From Uloborus plumipes (lineage: Eukaryota; Arthropoda; Arachnida; Araneae; Uloboridae): a stretch of DNA of 64,000 nucleotides. The notes under the pieces were generated by a model. That model was not told where the DNA came from and did no database searches. It saw nothing but the letters and a program-made list of their open reading frames with translations. Made by a program: the position numbers and the translations under genes. This document shows positions 11,323-22,900 of the stretch, in pieces. The DNA lies in NCBI GenBank assembly GCA_038373865.1, contig JAXGGA010001024.1:1-64000 (forward strand), read 5' to 3'. Numbering within the stretch: the stretch's first letter is position 1; the number at the start of each line of letters is the position of its first letter.

Positions 11323-12230
11323 TCTAGTTTGTATGAAACTCTAAATAAAAGATAAAAATTCACGTTCTTTGCAAATATAAAAGTAATATATTTAGTACTA
11401 AACGCTAAAATTTATTGTATAAACTACGTTACTATATTACATGTTGATGCATTATAAGTGCATCTAAGAGCGTACTTTTTAATTTTTTCAAACTAATTTA
11501 AAGATTATTTTAACCGAGCTGGGCTTGGTCGCCAGATACTGTTATAAAGCAGGGGTGGCCAACCTTTTTGGAAGAGTGCGAATATCTGCTGAAAAAAGAG
11601 TTATACGTGCCACATTTAATTTTTCGAACGAGCTGCAAAATTTTTAAAAGTTAAAAAAGATTATTTGTAGGCTGACTATGTGATTTTCACATGAATAATA
11701 CATTTTCTCCCCTTAAAAGCCTGAGTAGTGGAAACTGAAATAATACAAATAAAGCAATTCCGAACTTGCGAGTTATCGCTAGTAAACATTTATAAATTTC
11801 AGTCCGTTTATGCTTCAAATATAAACAAGTAACGTAAAGAATTTAATTCTAAAATTGAAACAGTCGGTTCTTAATGGGTCTTATGAGTTAAACATTTTTA
11901 TCTAGTCATTAAACTTTGGATAGGTTCTTGAAAAGCTAACAAATATATGTGTTTTAAGTGTTATCCCATAACATTCAACGGTATTTTGATTTTTATATGT
12001 CCGTTATAAAAAGTATTTCTTCGCAAACATATTTCGAAACAAACTTACTACAGTATCAGACAGTTAAAGCAAATAAATATGAAAAACTTTGTTGGTACAA
12101 ATTTTCAAAAGTTAATATGATACTAGCTACCAGGGCAGCTAGATTAGCTTCCTACGGCATGTTGGTGCATAACGTCCCCGCCTCCATAACTTTTATCTCA
12201 TTCTGATGCTATATTATTTGATATAATTTA

Positions 12231-13236
12231 ATGTTCATAAGATTTCAAGGCATACCACGCACGTGGCCCGGCGTTGCATGGGCACTTCGTGCCTTGAAAG
12301 TAGTAAGGAAAATTTCAAGAAACTACTCCCTGCCGAGGCGGCTAGCTAAGAGGCGCTTTCGCGCCTTTTCTTATTTCCTGCATCAAAAAATCATTCAAAT
12401 TATTGGGATGCTGCACAGGCACTTCGCACCTTCAAGATGGTGAGGAAAGTTTCAGTAAGTTCAGCTGGCTCAAAGGAAAAAAGCAGACATAGATACTCAG
12501 TTTTTAATATAAGTAGATGTCTTTTCAACAAATAAATGTTTCAAAATATTACAAGTAGCTAGCGATTGTGGAAAATTTATTAGATTTAGAGTGGCAACAG
12601 TCTACATGCTCCCGACCGCGAGCTCCGAAGGGGACACATTAGATAACACTGAACTTTCTACATGGAAGCGTGCAGCTTTTTTGATGTAACTGATTGTTAA
12701 CCACCTAGATGTTTAATTTCATGTTTCGAATGATTTAGTTTTCTGTGTGTAAATATGTGTATAGTTATTCAATTTAATTAAACAGTTCCTTTTCAAGTTT
12801 TAAGTTTATTATTTCGTGGCAATTGAGACTTTGAAGTTTTGCATGCCATTTTTCCTAAAAATACTACGGAAGTGGCGCGCTTATGAGTTTCGTGTTTGAT
12901 TTAGTTAAGCCTTCATTCAAAATTCTCATTTTCATTTTTATTACTGTTTCATAGCAACCACGTTTTGAAACAATGGATTTCATATTTAATCATTTATTAG
13001 GCTTAATCGCTTTAAATTTGACTACTTATTAATTGATATCTTCGTTAATTAAAATCGTATAATTATATAAATTGAAACTAATGAAGCTTGAAAAATTACC
13101 TATCTATCGGTACCTGGTTCGACTTTCAGTTCATTGGCGTTCAGAAGAAAGAAGCGTGACATAGATAGAAAGAAAGATAGAAAGATAGTTAGAAAGAAAG
13201 ATAGAAATATACTCAGTTTTTAATATAAGTAGATGT
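12231..13236. repeat. Relic retroelement-like tails and diverged duplications
   Basis: The phrase atactcagtttttaatata followed by agtagatgt occurs at about 12494 and 13210. An AGAAAGATAGAAAG microsatellite precedes the second copy. Two diverged blocks around 12280-12330 and 12415-12460 share gcacttcg(t/c)(g/a)cctt and aaggaaa(a/g)tttca. These look like degraded ends of a dispersed retroelement; no coding part is visible. Confidence 0.4.
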
Positions 13237-13911
13237 GTGGAACACTTTCAGTTAAAGTAAGCTATTATACTTGATTTCCAATGTTCTATGCAACAGGTCG
13301 GCATTTTCAATTTGGATTTCAGGTGAATAACAAGTTACGTCTTGCAAAGAAACAATTGCAACATCATGAATGAAAACATCATTAACGTTTTTACATATTA
13401 AAAATTCATCAACTGAACACTGAACGAATACTTCAAAGTAGGTGTAAAATTTTATTGTGTATCCTGAGAACATTATTAATTTTGGATAACTACTTTCAGT
13501 TATTGATGTAAAATGTGTTAATTTTTTTTTCTCCAAAGTCGAGGAAAACAAATTGATGCTTCATTGTAAAATAATGTATATGATCTATACTAGTTTAGAA
13601 AACATTTTTTCCCTACAATCTTAAATTCAAATTATTTAGGCTTCGAATAATAAAGTGTGAAATAGTTGAATTCAATTGCTATTCTTAATTCTAAAGAAAA
13701 AAGCCGTCATTCCTTCTAGGTATTTTAAAACGCATTCCTTCAAATTCTAAAATCGCATGAGTATTTTTCCTTTGGACAGCTATCGCACATTTCAATGGAG
13801 GAGGAACTTGCCATCATCTTCCCTTCTAAGTCGAAAAGCTCACGGAATATTATTTAATCAGAGCAGGAGCAGATCCAGAGGGAAGAAGGGGTCATTAGAC
13901 CTCTCTTTTAA
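13237..13911. other. Intergenic stretch
   Basis: A 99-residue minus-strand open frame exists at 13252-13551, but its composition follows the AT-rich background and no domain or splice context supports it. Confidence 0.4.
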
Positions 13912-14430
13912 CCCATTTATGCCCAGTAACCTAAAAACGGGACGCTTGTTAGTTACTGCATACAAAACCCTGTAATATGTATATCATTTTACTAAAACTG
14001 TTTTTCACAAGTTAAATAGTTCTTCTTCTTGAGAAAACCACTTAGAGTCACTATTTAGACATCAGAGTTTATTTATTGACAGCTGTCTTCAGACAAATCA
14101 GTCAAGCAACGATCCAGCATATGTAGCCACAGAAAGTAAGTTTTTTCTTGCGAACTTATTTTTCATAAAATTAAACTATTTTAAAATGATTTGCTTAAAA
14201 TTGATTAGAGATGCCTTCTGTAGTGTTACTTTGCGCAAGTAAAGTCAAGTAAGGTCGTATTCTGCTCACATATCTGCAAAATATCCCATAAACAGGACGT
14301 TAAATAACTTAATAAATATGGCAACGGGGATCTATTTTATGCCTAAAATGTATGTAAACCATTCCAAGTAAGAGTTTTAAGCAGGTAAAAGTTGAAAAAA
14401 ATTGTTAAAAAAAACTTGGGCATAAATGGG
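13912..14430. mobile_element. TTAA-bounded short element (piggyBac-type MITE), 519 bp
   Basis: TTAA at 13908-13911 and 14431-14434 flanks perfect inverted ends: CCCATTTATGCCCAG on the left and CCCATTTATGCCCAA as the reverse complement of the right. TTAA target duplications with ends beginning CCC are the hallmark of piggyBac-type elements. No transposase is present. Confidence 0.85.
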
Positions 14431-14865
14431 TTAAACAATTAAATATAGCCCCTATTTTCACACACAAATTGAGTTTTGACCCTTCCCTCTCCGAAAATGA
14501 CTCCCTCGGAACCAAAACTGGATCCGCCCATGTGAATCAGAGATAATTCTAAGCTAATACTAATTCCTTTTTATAAAGATCATCTCATTGATAACACAAT
14601 GATACTTGTAACGTTTTCTTCCGAAATAATTTTCAAGCAATGTAACAAAAACAACTTAAGGTATTCCCTTTGCGCAACCAACACCGAATTTTGTCGCTTT
14701 TGTTCTTAATTTTAGTCACAGAAGTAATTTTTTTGAACATTTCATCATCTGTAGCTAAACCTTTTCGAGAGCATTTAATAATCAAAACGCCAAATTTGGA
14801 AAATATTTGACGAAAACTGGATTTATGAAAGGAACATACGTACATATACAAACATACATCCCTTA

Positions 14866-14881
14866 TCTATCTATCTATCTA

Positions 14882-14919
<38 letters not shown>

Positions 14920-14922
14920 GCG
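14866..14922. repeat. (ATCT)n / (GTCT)n microsatellite
   Basis: Tetranucleotide ATCT units switch to GTCT units over about 55 bp. Confidence 0.95.
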
Positions 14923-16476
14923 CAAGACACAGAGAGATTGTGTATTTCCCTGTGTGTAGTAAAGGATGTTTTGTAATCAGGAAGTGTTTTTCGCTCGGTG
15001 GTTAAATAATTTCAAGCAAATATGAAATGCAACTTGTTCTTTTCTGTTAGTTCATACCTACGCCATACGTACGTATTTAAAGAAACTAGAAACATATATT
15101 CTGATCCTACAGTGTTCTTTCGCTGAATGCTAGATGCAAACAAAGAACTGCGCCATTTGGCTTCGTCAATCTCGTGTTTGGCTTGGGCTTATAATAAATT
15201 GATGCCAAATCGAAGGCAAATGGGAATACTATTGGTCAACAGGAAATCCCTAAAAGTAGCATATCGGCAAACTTGCGCGAAACTTGTTTGTTTACTTTCA
15301 GTCTAGCTTTTCCCCGAATGGACTTTAAGAGCAATTTTTTTCAGCAGTCTGCGACGCAAATACAAAGTCCCAAAAATAATTTTCAAGATACACCAACATC
15401 AGATTAATGGCAAAATACCTAAAAATAATGTAAGCAAAATTTCCCTAATACAATTAAAGAAACATTTTTTGCTGATTGACATTTAAATTGCCCAAAACTG
15501 TGGATAAATTATAAAGATACATATTTTTATTAAATACAAAAATATTGTCTAAAAGTTTTTGTAAATACTAGAATACATCATTAAAAAAACTAATCATGAT
15601 TACTAAATGAATTCTTCCTTCCTGAAACGAAATTAATCAAGTGTTAAATTAACGTCACTTTTGTTCCTTCCCAATTAAGATGAAACGTTTCCTATTGCTT
15701 TAAAAATATCTCAAGTTTTTTCTTTTTTTTTAACTAACACTTTTTAACAAGACGTTTCCTACATTAGTTTCGGAATTTATTTCAGTACATAAAAGAAAAG
15801 TACATTTCAATTTGCTATTCCAATTAAGAGTGAAATACGTTATTCTAACCTTTTTTATGTATTTCTTTACTTAATATTACTTATAAAGCAGCTGTGTAAA
15901 ATTAGAGGAACACTTTTAAATTTTAATTGATATATTCATTGCGATTGCTTTAACGATTTTTCTTCGATTACGTATTTTTAATTTTATCATAACACTTTTT
16001 TTTCACTTCATCACGATGCAGATTGCTTGGGGAAGCTGAGGGAGATGTCTTTATACAGTAAATACCAGGCTCGTCGTCTTTGGGAATGGGGGGACAGGGT
16101 AGTCCCCCCTCCCCCCAAGATCCTCGAGGACCAATGTATTTACCTATAAGTGGGAGTGGTTTCTACTGTTTTTCGGATCAATTTGCAGTAAATACGAACC
16201 TTTTACCCCCCCCCCCCCAGAAAAATTCAAAATGACGAGCCTGTCTGACGTCAGTGCTTCAATGTGAGTGAACATAAAATGGTAGTTATCGGCAGATACA
16301 ACCGTTAATTAGATTGGAGGGCAAATTGTGTAATCTTCAATCAAAAGCAATACGTCATGACATCTATCATTTGCTTTGGCATTTCAACTTGTTTTGCCAT
16401 GGTTACACTTTGAATCAAAGCAGAGAGGGCTGATTACATCGTTAACACCTCAAAACTAAAACACATAAGAGAAAAA
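14923..16476. other. AT-rich intergenic DNA
   Basis: Contains homopolymer runs and a C-run at about 16206. No coding, RNA or structured repeat is supported. Confidence 0.45.
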
Positions 16477-17097
16477 CACAAATCTCGATATAACGATCAT
16501 CTCCGTCCCAGAGAAGATCTTTATAACGAGTGGTCGCTGTAAAAGGTGCATCATGCATGTTCAATAGTTTCATTAAAGGTGCCTATTTTTTTAAGATTTC
16601 AACTAAATGCTCAATTTCTTTTCATTGGAATTGAAATAAAAAACTGTTACAAAATATCAAACAAAATTTTAATTAGAAAATATATATTCAGTTATAGATG
16701 TATAGTATCCAGTATTTTTTTGCCTTGCAAAAATCCTTTTAAATTTTTGATAGGCTTAGAAGCATATTTTGTACTATTTCTTTAACTTTTTTTATCTGAA
16801 GATGATACATTTCCTTCTCCTGTCAATGTTGCGCTGATCACTGAAGTGCACTTTGTCCGTAAACAATAATCGAGGTCATTTCAAGGTAAAGTTTAGTTTA
16901 AATGTCCTGTTTCGAAAAATGCCGGAAGTAGTGTTGTCTGAGTTTGGTCGCTATGTTAGATTAGACGATACAGAAAGATTTTTATACCGAAAACAAATTA
17001 ACATAGAACATATAGAGATAAAGTTCGAGGTTTTTCCACTGGTCGTTATAATGAGATGGTCTTTATAATAAGTGTTCGTTATAACGGGCTTCGACTG
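16477..17097. mobile_element. Pogo/Tigger-like inverted-repeat element
   Basis: The right end, reverse complemented, reads CAGTCGAAGCCCGTTATAAC and is followed by TA. The left end, near AATCTCGATATAACGATCATC, is its diverged partner. Internal GGTCGTTATAA/GTTCGTTATAA phrases repeat at the right end. No transposase remains. Confidence 0.55.
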
Positions 17098-17668
17098 TAT
17101 TAGTAGGGAAAAGGGTAATACTGTAAACATGGGGCACAGAACGTTCTATGTTTGACTGACACAACTTGATTTTTTTTTTTTTTTAAATTCTTAAGGGATG
17201 GATGTATTGCTAAGAACAAAAGTTGTATCTGCAGTTGTATCTCCCCAGGTACTTTTAACTAAAGCAATAAACGATCAAAAGTTCAACATTAATTGATATT
17301 AGGTCTTTAAATGGAATTTGTAGAGTCAATTTTTTCTGCGATCCAGGATTTTTCACTTTTAGGTTGCTTAAGCGTTGCATAAAAAGAAAAATTATTCAAG
17401 TTCTACATGTTTAAAATTAAACTAACTGTCGAATTTAATTTCCGAGCTCTACTGATTTTAAAACTTTTTTCCTTTTATTCATCTTTATTTTAATAAAGTA
17501 ATACTAAATTTGGTAAACTTGTGTGAATAAAAAAAAAGTGAGTTTAAATTTGTCTACCCAATGTAGAAATCCAGTCGATGGAATTCCAGTCGTTTAACTT
17601 AAGTTGTTTAACCTTTCGACTTTTAAAACATGCAATTGTTGTTCTTCTTCTTCCTACTAATCCTTCTA

Positions 17669-18007
17669 CTCTGTAAAAAAAATAAGATGTTTTTACAGTA
17701 TAATGCAGCTAATTTTACAGTAATGAACTGTCAAATTGCTAGTTAACAGTAATTAACTGTAAAATTGTTTGTTTCACAGTTTATTACTGTGCATTTTCCA
17801 GTTTTAAACTGGAACCTCTGCTGCCAGTACAGTACTGTTGTTTTTACAGAATAATACAGCTAGTTTTATGATAATACTGCTAATTTTACAGTAATAAACT
17901 ATACAATAGCTAGTTTTACCGTTTATTAGAATAAATTAACAGTTTTAAACTGGAACATCTGTTGCCAGTATTATACTGTAAAAGCACCAGCTTATTTTTT
18001 GCAATGT
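17669..18007. mobile_element. ACTGTAAAA-rich MITE family, copy A
   Basis: A TA-flanked element with ends resembling CACTGTAAAAAATAA. It is filled with alternating TTTACAGT/ACTGTAAA units and with CCAGTTTTAAACTGGAAC plus CTGCTGCCAGTA blocks near both ends in opposite orientation. Related copies lie at 19657, 40299, 49241 and 57621. TA targets point to the Tc1/mariner superfamily (inference). Confidence 0.75.
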
Positions 18008-19127
18008 AATACGAATGGATTAGATCTATGAGTTCATTCATTTTTATAACCTCCAGTAAAAATAGGGGATAGTCGGGAGGAGTGGAGGAAAAGGTGACTT
18101 TTTGATAATGATGACGTCATGATCTAGCGAATTTTTTTTATGCTGCCTCAAAAACAGGAAGGGGGTGGGGTATAGGTTTACAAATGGCTATGTTTGGCGC
18201 ATCCAGCTTTGTATTTCATGAATTACGTTTCTGCATTATATATAAAAGTAACTTTTGCTTTCTTTTCTTTTCAGATCTAATGCTATATATGGCTTCAAAA
18301 CAGAACTGATATGAAAACAAAAACAACTGCATCTTCTTCACCTGAAGCCCCTTACAACTAAGCCTAAGCATGCCAAACAAAAACATATTTTGCTCATTAC
18401 TAGATATTATTTCTAAGCATATTGATTTTAAGCTCTTGGAACTAATGATTTGACTTCTGAAGAACTACTCAAAAGCTATAATGTTTTCTACTAACAATCT
18501 TCCAGTAAAGCAAAGCAAGAGGACAGCACATATAAAAATGAAAATCTGAAACAAATTTGCATTCATGTAGATGTAGGGGATATTAGTTTAGTTAGTGTCC
18601 TTATATATATATATAGCTCACTTAACTATCAGGTTCGTAAATTAATAATTTTAAATAACAATCATTTATAAAAAAAAAATACCAGAAGCAAGAATCATTC
18701 AATCTGTTATTTCAAGTAAATGAGAGAGTTTCAAGATCGAACTTTTTATTCATCTATCAGAATGATTTTTGAACAGAAAAAAGATATATTGCGTTGATAA
18801 AAAGTTATTGCAAATGAGCAAGAAGCAGTTACATCCATATTTTTGAGCAACAAGATTGGATTACCATCTCTTGGTAAGTGACTTTGTTTTTTCTTTCTTC
18901 TTGTTTTGCATTTATATACAGTAGCAAGCACTGCTCTGTCGTAGAAGAAGCTTGAACTTCTTCTGTGGTGGAAACAAGTGCAAAATCTTTCTTGGAATTA
19001 GAAGGGGAAAAATTTAGAAAATGTTTTCGGAATTCTTTTTAAACCGATTAATGTATTTTTCTTCTTGACGTTAGTGCTAAGAACAGGACTTTTATCTTAT
19101 ACAAAACAGGGTTTAAAATAATATGTT
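18008..19127. other. Intergenic AT-rich DNA
   Basis: No recognised gene or structured repeat. A TGACGTCA octamer occurs at about 18111 without other promoter features. Confidence 0.45.
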
Positions 19128-19234
19128 CCAAGTAGCACACTTCGTTTTTTAAAGGTTGTAAAATGGATACTAACGTTGTAACAACAGCTTAAAAACGTTT
19201 ATAAAACGTTTTAAGGTTATTTGTGCTACCTGGG
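19128..19234. mobile_element. About 107 bp palindromic mini-element, copy 1
   Basis: The left end CCAAGTAGCACAC and right end TTTGTGCTACCTGGG are inverted repeats. The core carries AACGTTGTAACAAC and AAAACGTTTATAAAACGTTT. Near-identical copies occur at 62717-62825 and 63046-63153. Confidence 0.85.
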
Positions 19235-19656
19235 TATCTGTACTGATGAGAAAATTCAATATTTGATATATTGAAAGAAAAATCTCTTACACCAAAATTA
19301 TGTCAGTACATTTAAATCACACCCTATAATTACATAAAGAGAAATTGTTGAAATGTATGTATGATTATGAGATTTAGAAGGTTGGGATTGGTAAAAAAAG
19401 AAGCAGAAAGCCAGTTTGGAGGTTTGTGCGCAATCTCGATTTATAAATGACTTTATGATTCAGAAAAATTCATAATGTGGAAGGGGCTGAATAATCTACC
19501 CTTTGGTCTAAACAACGTAAGAATTTTTGTCGCAGATCTAAGTTTGAGAAATAGTTATCAGCTGAGGGAAGGAGGCAACTTCGTTAGAATTTCCCCAAGG
19601 AACAAACTACCGCGAGGACTTCTCATTCCACAACCAGAGAAATCAAAGGGGGCGTA

Positions 19657-20230
19657 CACTGCCAAAAAAACTGTTGTTTCTACAGTATAATACTAGAGGC
19701 AGAGGTTCCAGTTCAAAAATTGTAAAATGCACAGTAATAAGTTATAAAATTAGTAATTTTATCGTTCATTACAAATAATTATCTGTATTGTACTGTAAAA
19801 ACAACAGTATATCACTGGCAGCAGAGGTTCCAAGTTAAAACTGTAAAATGCACAGTACCGTAAAGTCGGGTTACATGGACCCACAAGGGGGTTACTTGAG
19901 CCCACAGTAAAATGATAAAATCTGGGTTTGGTACTAGCATTAGAGACTGCAGAGTGCTTCTACCTAGCCCAGAAACGAGGAACTATGTGCAAGTCTTCAA
20001 CTAGTGAGTAGAAAACCTAGATTTTATCATTTTACTGTTATGGGCTCAAGTAACCCCCTAGGGTCCAAGTAACCTGACTTTACGGTAATTAACTGAAACT
20101 AGTAATTTTACAGTTTATTACTGTAAAATTAGCAATTTTAAAGTTTATTGCTGTTCATCTAGCACTTTCTTATAGTTTGTTACTTTTAAATTAGCTATAT
20201 TACGCTGTAGATTTTTTTTTTTTGCAATGT
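19657..20230. mobile_element. ACTGTAAAA-rich MITE family, copy B, split by nested MITE
   Basis: TA-flanked ends CACTGCCAAAAAAACTGTTG and TTTTTGCAATG enclose the family's ACTGTAAA units and GGCAGCAGAGGTTCCA block. The copy is interrupted by a 228 bp inverted-repeat element at 19858-20085, showing the order of insertion. Confidence 0.75.
19858..20085. mobile_element. Nested MITE with CCGTAAAGTCGGGTTAC ends
   Basis: A TA dinucleotide lies on each side. The left end CCGTAAAGTCGGGTTACATG matches the reverse complement of the right end CCGTAAAGTCAGGTTACTTG. The similarity continues inward about 70 bp through GGGGGTTACTTGAGCCCA and AGTAAAATGATAAAATCT. This is a textbook TA-target miniature element with long arms and a ~90 bp loop. 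Confidence 0.9.
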
Positions 20231-20574
20231 AGAAGCACCTTAACCGTAATATCAAACATTTGCTCTCATCAGACTGCCCACTATGTACGCCATGGCAGTA
20301 GAAGCCAAGACCACCCCCAAGAACCATACGTCCTGCCTTAATGACACGATTTTATTTATTTTTTTGTGAAAACTTTCTGTTTTAAACATTACATGATACA
20401 GAAAAACTCACGATTCATACCTTTGATTGTACAAGAAGTGTGAGTGATTAAAACAATTTTGTCGGATTATTTGAAATCAGAGTCAAAAACTGCACTTGAA
20501 ATATTTTTTTTCACTGAAACCACTATTTCTTTACCTGTGTATTTGCAACCTCATGATTGGAGTATAGTGCTTCT

Positions 20575-20770
20575 CTGGTAAGTTGACAATGTTTATCTCC
20601 TTTTCGTGTTATGGAGAAGGGTAACTGGTGCTGAATTGAATTGGCTTACATTTCTAGTCGTTTTGCAAAAGTATTTAAACTCAAATCTGCCACAATTATA
20701 CTTTCCTATTACCCGAAAAGAGGGAAATAATGTTATAGAACTGTACCAGTTGACAATTAATATAACTTGA
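20575..20770. repeat. Diverged duplicate of 23122-23300
   Basis: Shared phrases in the same order include tttacatttctagtc(g/t)t, aaaagtatt and ctttcct(a/c)tta. They indicate an old direct duplication about 2.5 kb apart. Function unknown. Confidence 0.45.
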
Positions 20771-22900
20771 AGTCATATTTCTGTGCTTAGTCAAACATGC
20801 ATTTGGTTCTCTGCAACTGGAGGGGGTCAATATGAAAAAGCGTAATGCCTCCTTTTGCGAATTTTTTCCTATCATTCTTTTTTTTATATATATTTTTGCA
20901 ACCTAAAGTTATTTGAATTGAAAGCGTTTCGACCACATCTTAAAATTTTCCTATCTGAGACATTTAAAATAAAACCGGTACTTCAATTATTTGGTAAAGG
21001 AAAAGGAAAGGGGGTGCCTGAGCTCTCTCCCGCTTTTAAGCTACCTTTGATGACATTGGAATCGGGACTCCTTTCGGAAACTTTGCGAAACTGAACTTTT
21101 AAATCGTAATTTTAAGCTATCTTAGGTTACGTTAAGATGATGAGGACATTTGAGAAATGCTTCCATAAATTTTTCGGCAAAGCAACTTTGCGTCAGGTTT
21201 GGTAATAACAGATAAGAGGAGGTTCCTCTCGTAAAACGCATTTTAAGCTCTTTTATGACGTTAGAAAAAAAAAATCTGGCACGACTTCCTTTTACGTGTA
21301 AATTTCTTTGTAGATGGCTTAGTGTTAAAATAGTTCTAGGAATGAGCAAGATAGCAATTCGAACATTTACACCCCTAGTTTGCCACGAAACAATGCAAAA
21401 AAATGTTTAACAATGATTCATATTCTAAATATTGCCGATTTTAACATCATTCAGTGGATTTTTCGCAAAATATCGCCAATAACGCCAAATTGAACCCAAA
21501 TTCAAAAAAATTTCTTTTCGCCAAATTTGTCGCCAATTTGGCGATACATCCCCAAAAACACTTGGCGACCGAAAGCTTGGCGATATATCGCCAAGTGGTC
21601 GTGCCAATTCATCTGCATTGATATTAACACTGATTTACCCCCCAAAAGGGGTAAAACACCCTCTTTAGACCATTCGAATGCAACCACAAGAGGAGGTGTA
21701 TAACTAGAACCTCCTCAGAGCCTACATACCAAACTAGAAGCTTCTACGGCATATAGTTTTTGAGTTATGCGAAACACATACATACGTACGCACATGCATA
21801 CGTTCATTCAGACGTCACGAAAAACTCGTCGTAGCTAACTCGGGGGTGGTTGAAAATGATTTTTCGGCTGGTTATATGTTGGCAGGTACATATGCACGTG
21901 CTAACAGGTCGAAAAAACGACTCAACATTCATTCAGGGGTGATCAAAATTTAGACCCAAATTTGAGGAAAAAATTTTTCGCGATCACAATACTTCCTTTA
22001 CTACGTAAAAGGAAGTAAAAAAGTCTGCATTCAGGAGCTGCCTTCAGAAATTTTGTGATACTGATGTTTTAAAAGCGTATTATGCTGTAAATCGTTGAAT
22101 GGAAATGAGGTAGGGTGCTTTTTCTCGGAAATATTTCAAAATTAAAGGCTTGAAAATGCATTTTTGATCTAGAAGCTCTTACAGAAATTGTTGGGGTTGA
22201 AGCTCTAAAATGCAGAGACTGAGACCTTCAGTGACTCTCCTTTCTAAAAACACATTTTCCAGTTATCGTTCAAGACGTTAGACAAGTGGCGGGAGGGGAA
22301 GATCGCTACAAGGAATTGTTAAAATTTTAAACCACCAAAGCGTCATTTTAAGCTATTATCTAAACTATTGGTGAAGAGTCTGGTCTTCCAGAAAGTTTTG
22401 AAATTCAGCTTTCCTCTCCAAAAATTTTGGAGATTAAAGTCGTGAAAACAGAAAGTTTAGTTATTTTTGGCCACATTTGGGGAGAGGAGGGAAAATTGGC
22501 CTCTCTCCCCCGGGTGAATTTCAGTAACTAAAGGTCAAAAAGCGGAATTTGGGATCACATTGGTCTCATCAAAGAAGTCATGATCAAATGTTGATTCCTT
22601 TCTTTGAGCCTCACTGGAATTTGTTGCCTCTAATGTTGCCATTTGGGACATAGGCCTGGAATTTCGTCTCATAGATCCGGCTTCAGGATTCACTTATTCT
22701 TGTATTACGCTACTAGTGAAGATATTAAATGTTGCGGCCCCCGCTTTAGCTTTGCAGACCCTTTTCTTGTGTTTTTGAATGAGCAAGGCCCCTTGCTCCC
22801 CCTCTAGTATATACTCTTTTGTTTCACAATACTAACGCCTTTACGGCGACCAGAGAGCTTACAATATGAACACATTTAACACAGCGTAAACTTTAGATAT
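20771..22900. repeat. Degraded dispersed repeat region
   Basis: Imperfect units containing ttttaagct(a/c)t followed by tgacgtt/tgacatt recur near 21033, 21110, 21240 and 22340. A block at 21770-22015 ends in ttactacgtaaaaggaagta, a palindrome-tailed repeat. At 21530-21605 the phrase ttggcgat/cgccaa repeats in both orientations. These look like old interspersed repeats; none carries a recognisable protein. The G-rich/C-rich block at 22480-22510 and the surrounding sequence show no gene. Confidence 0.4.
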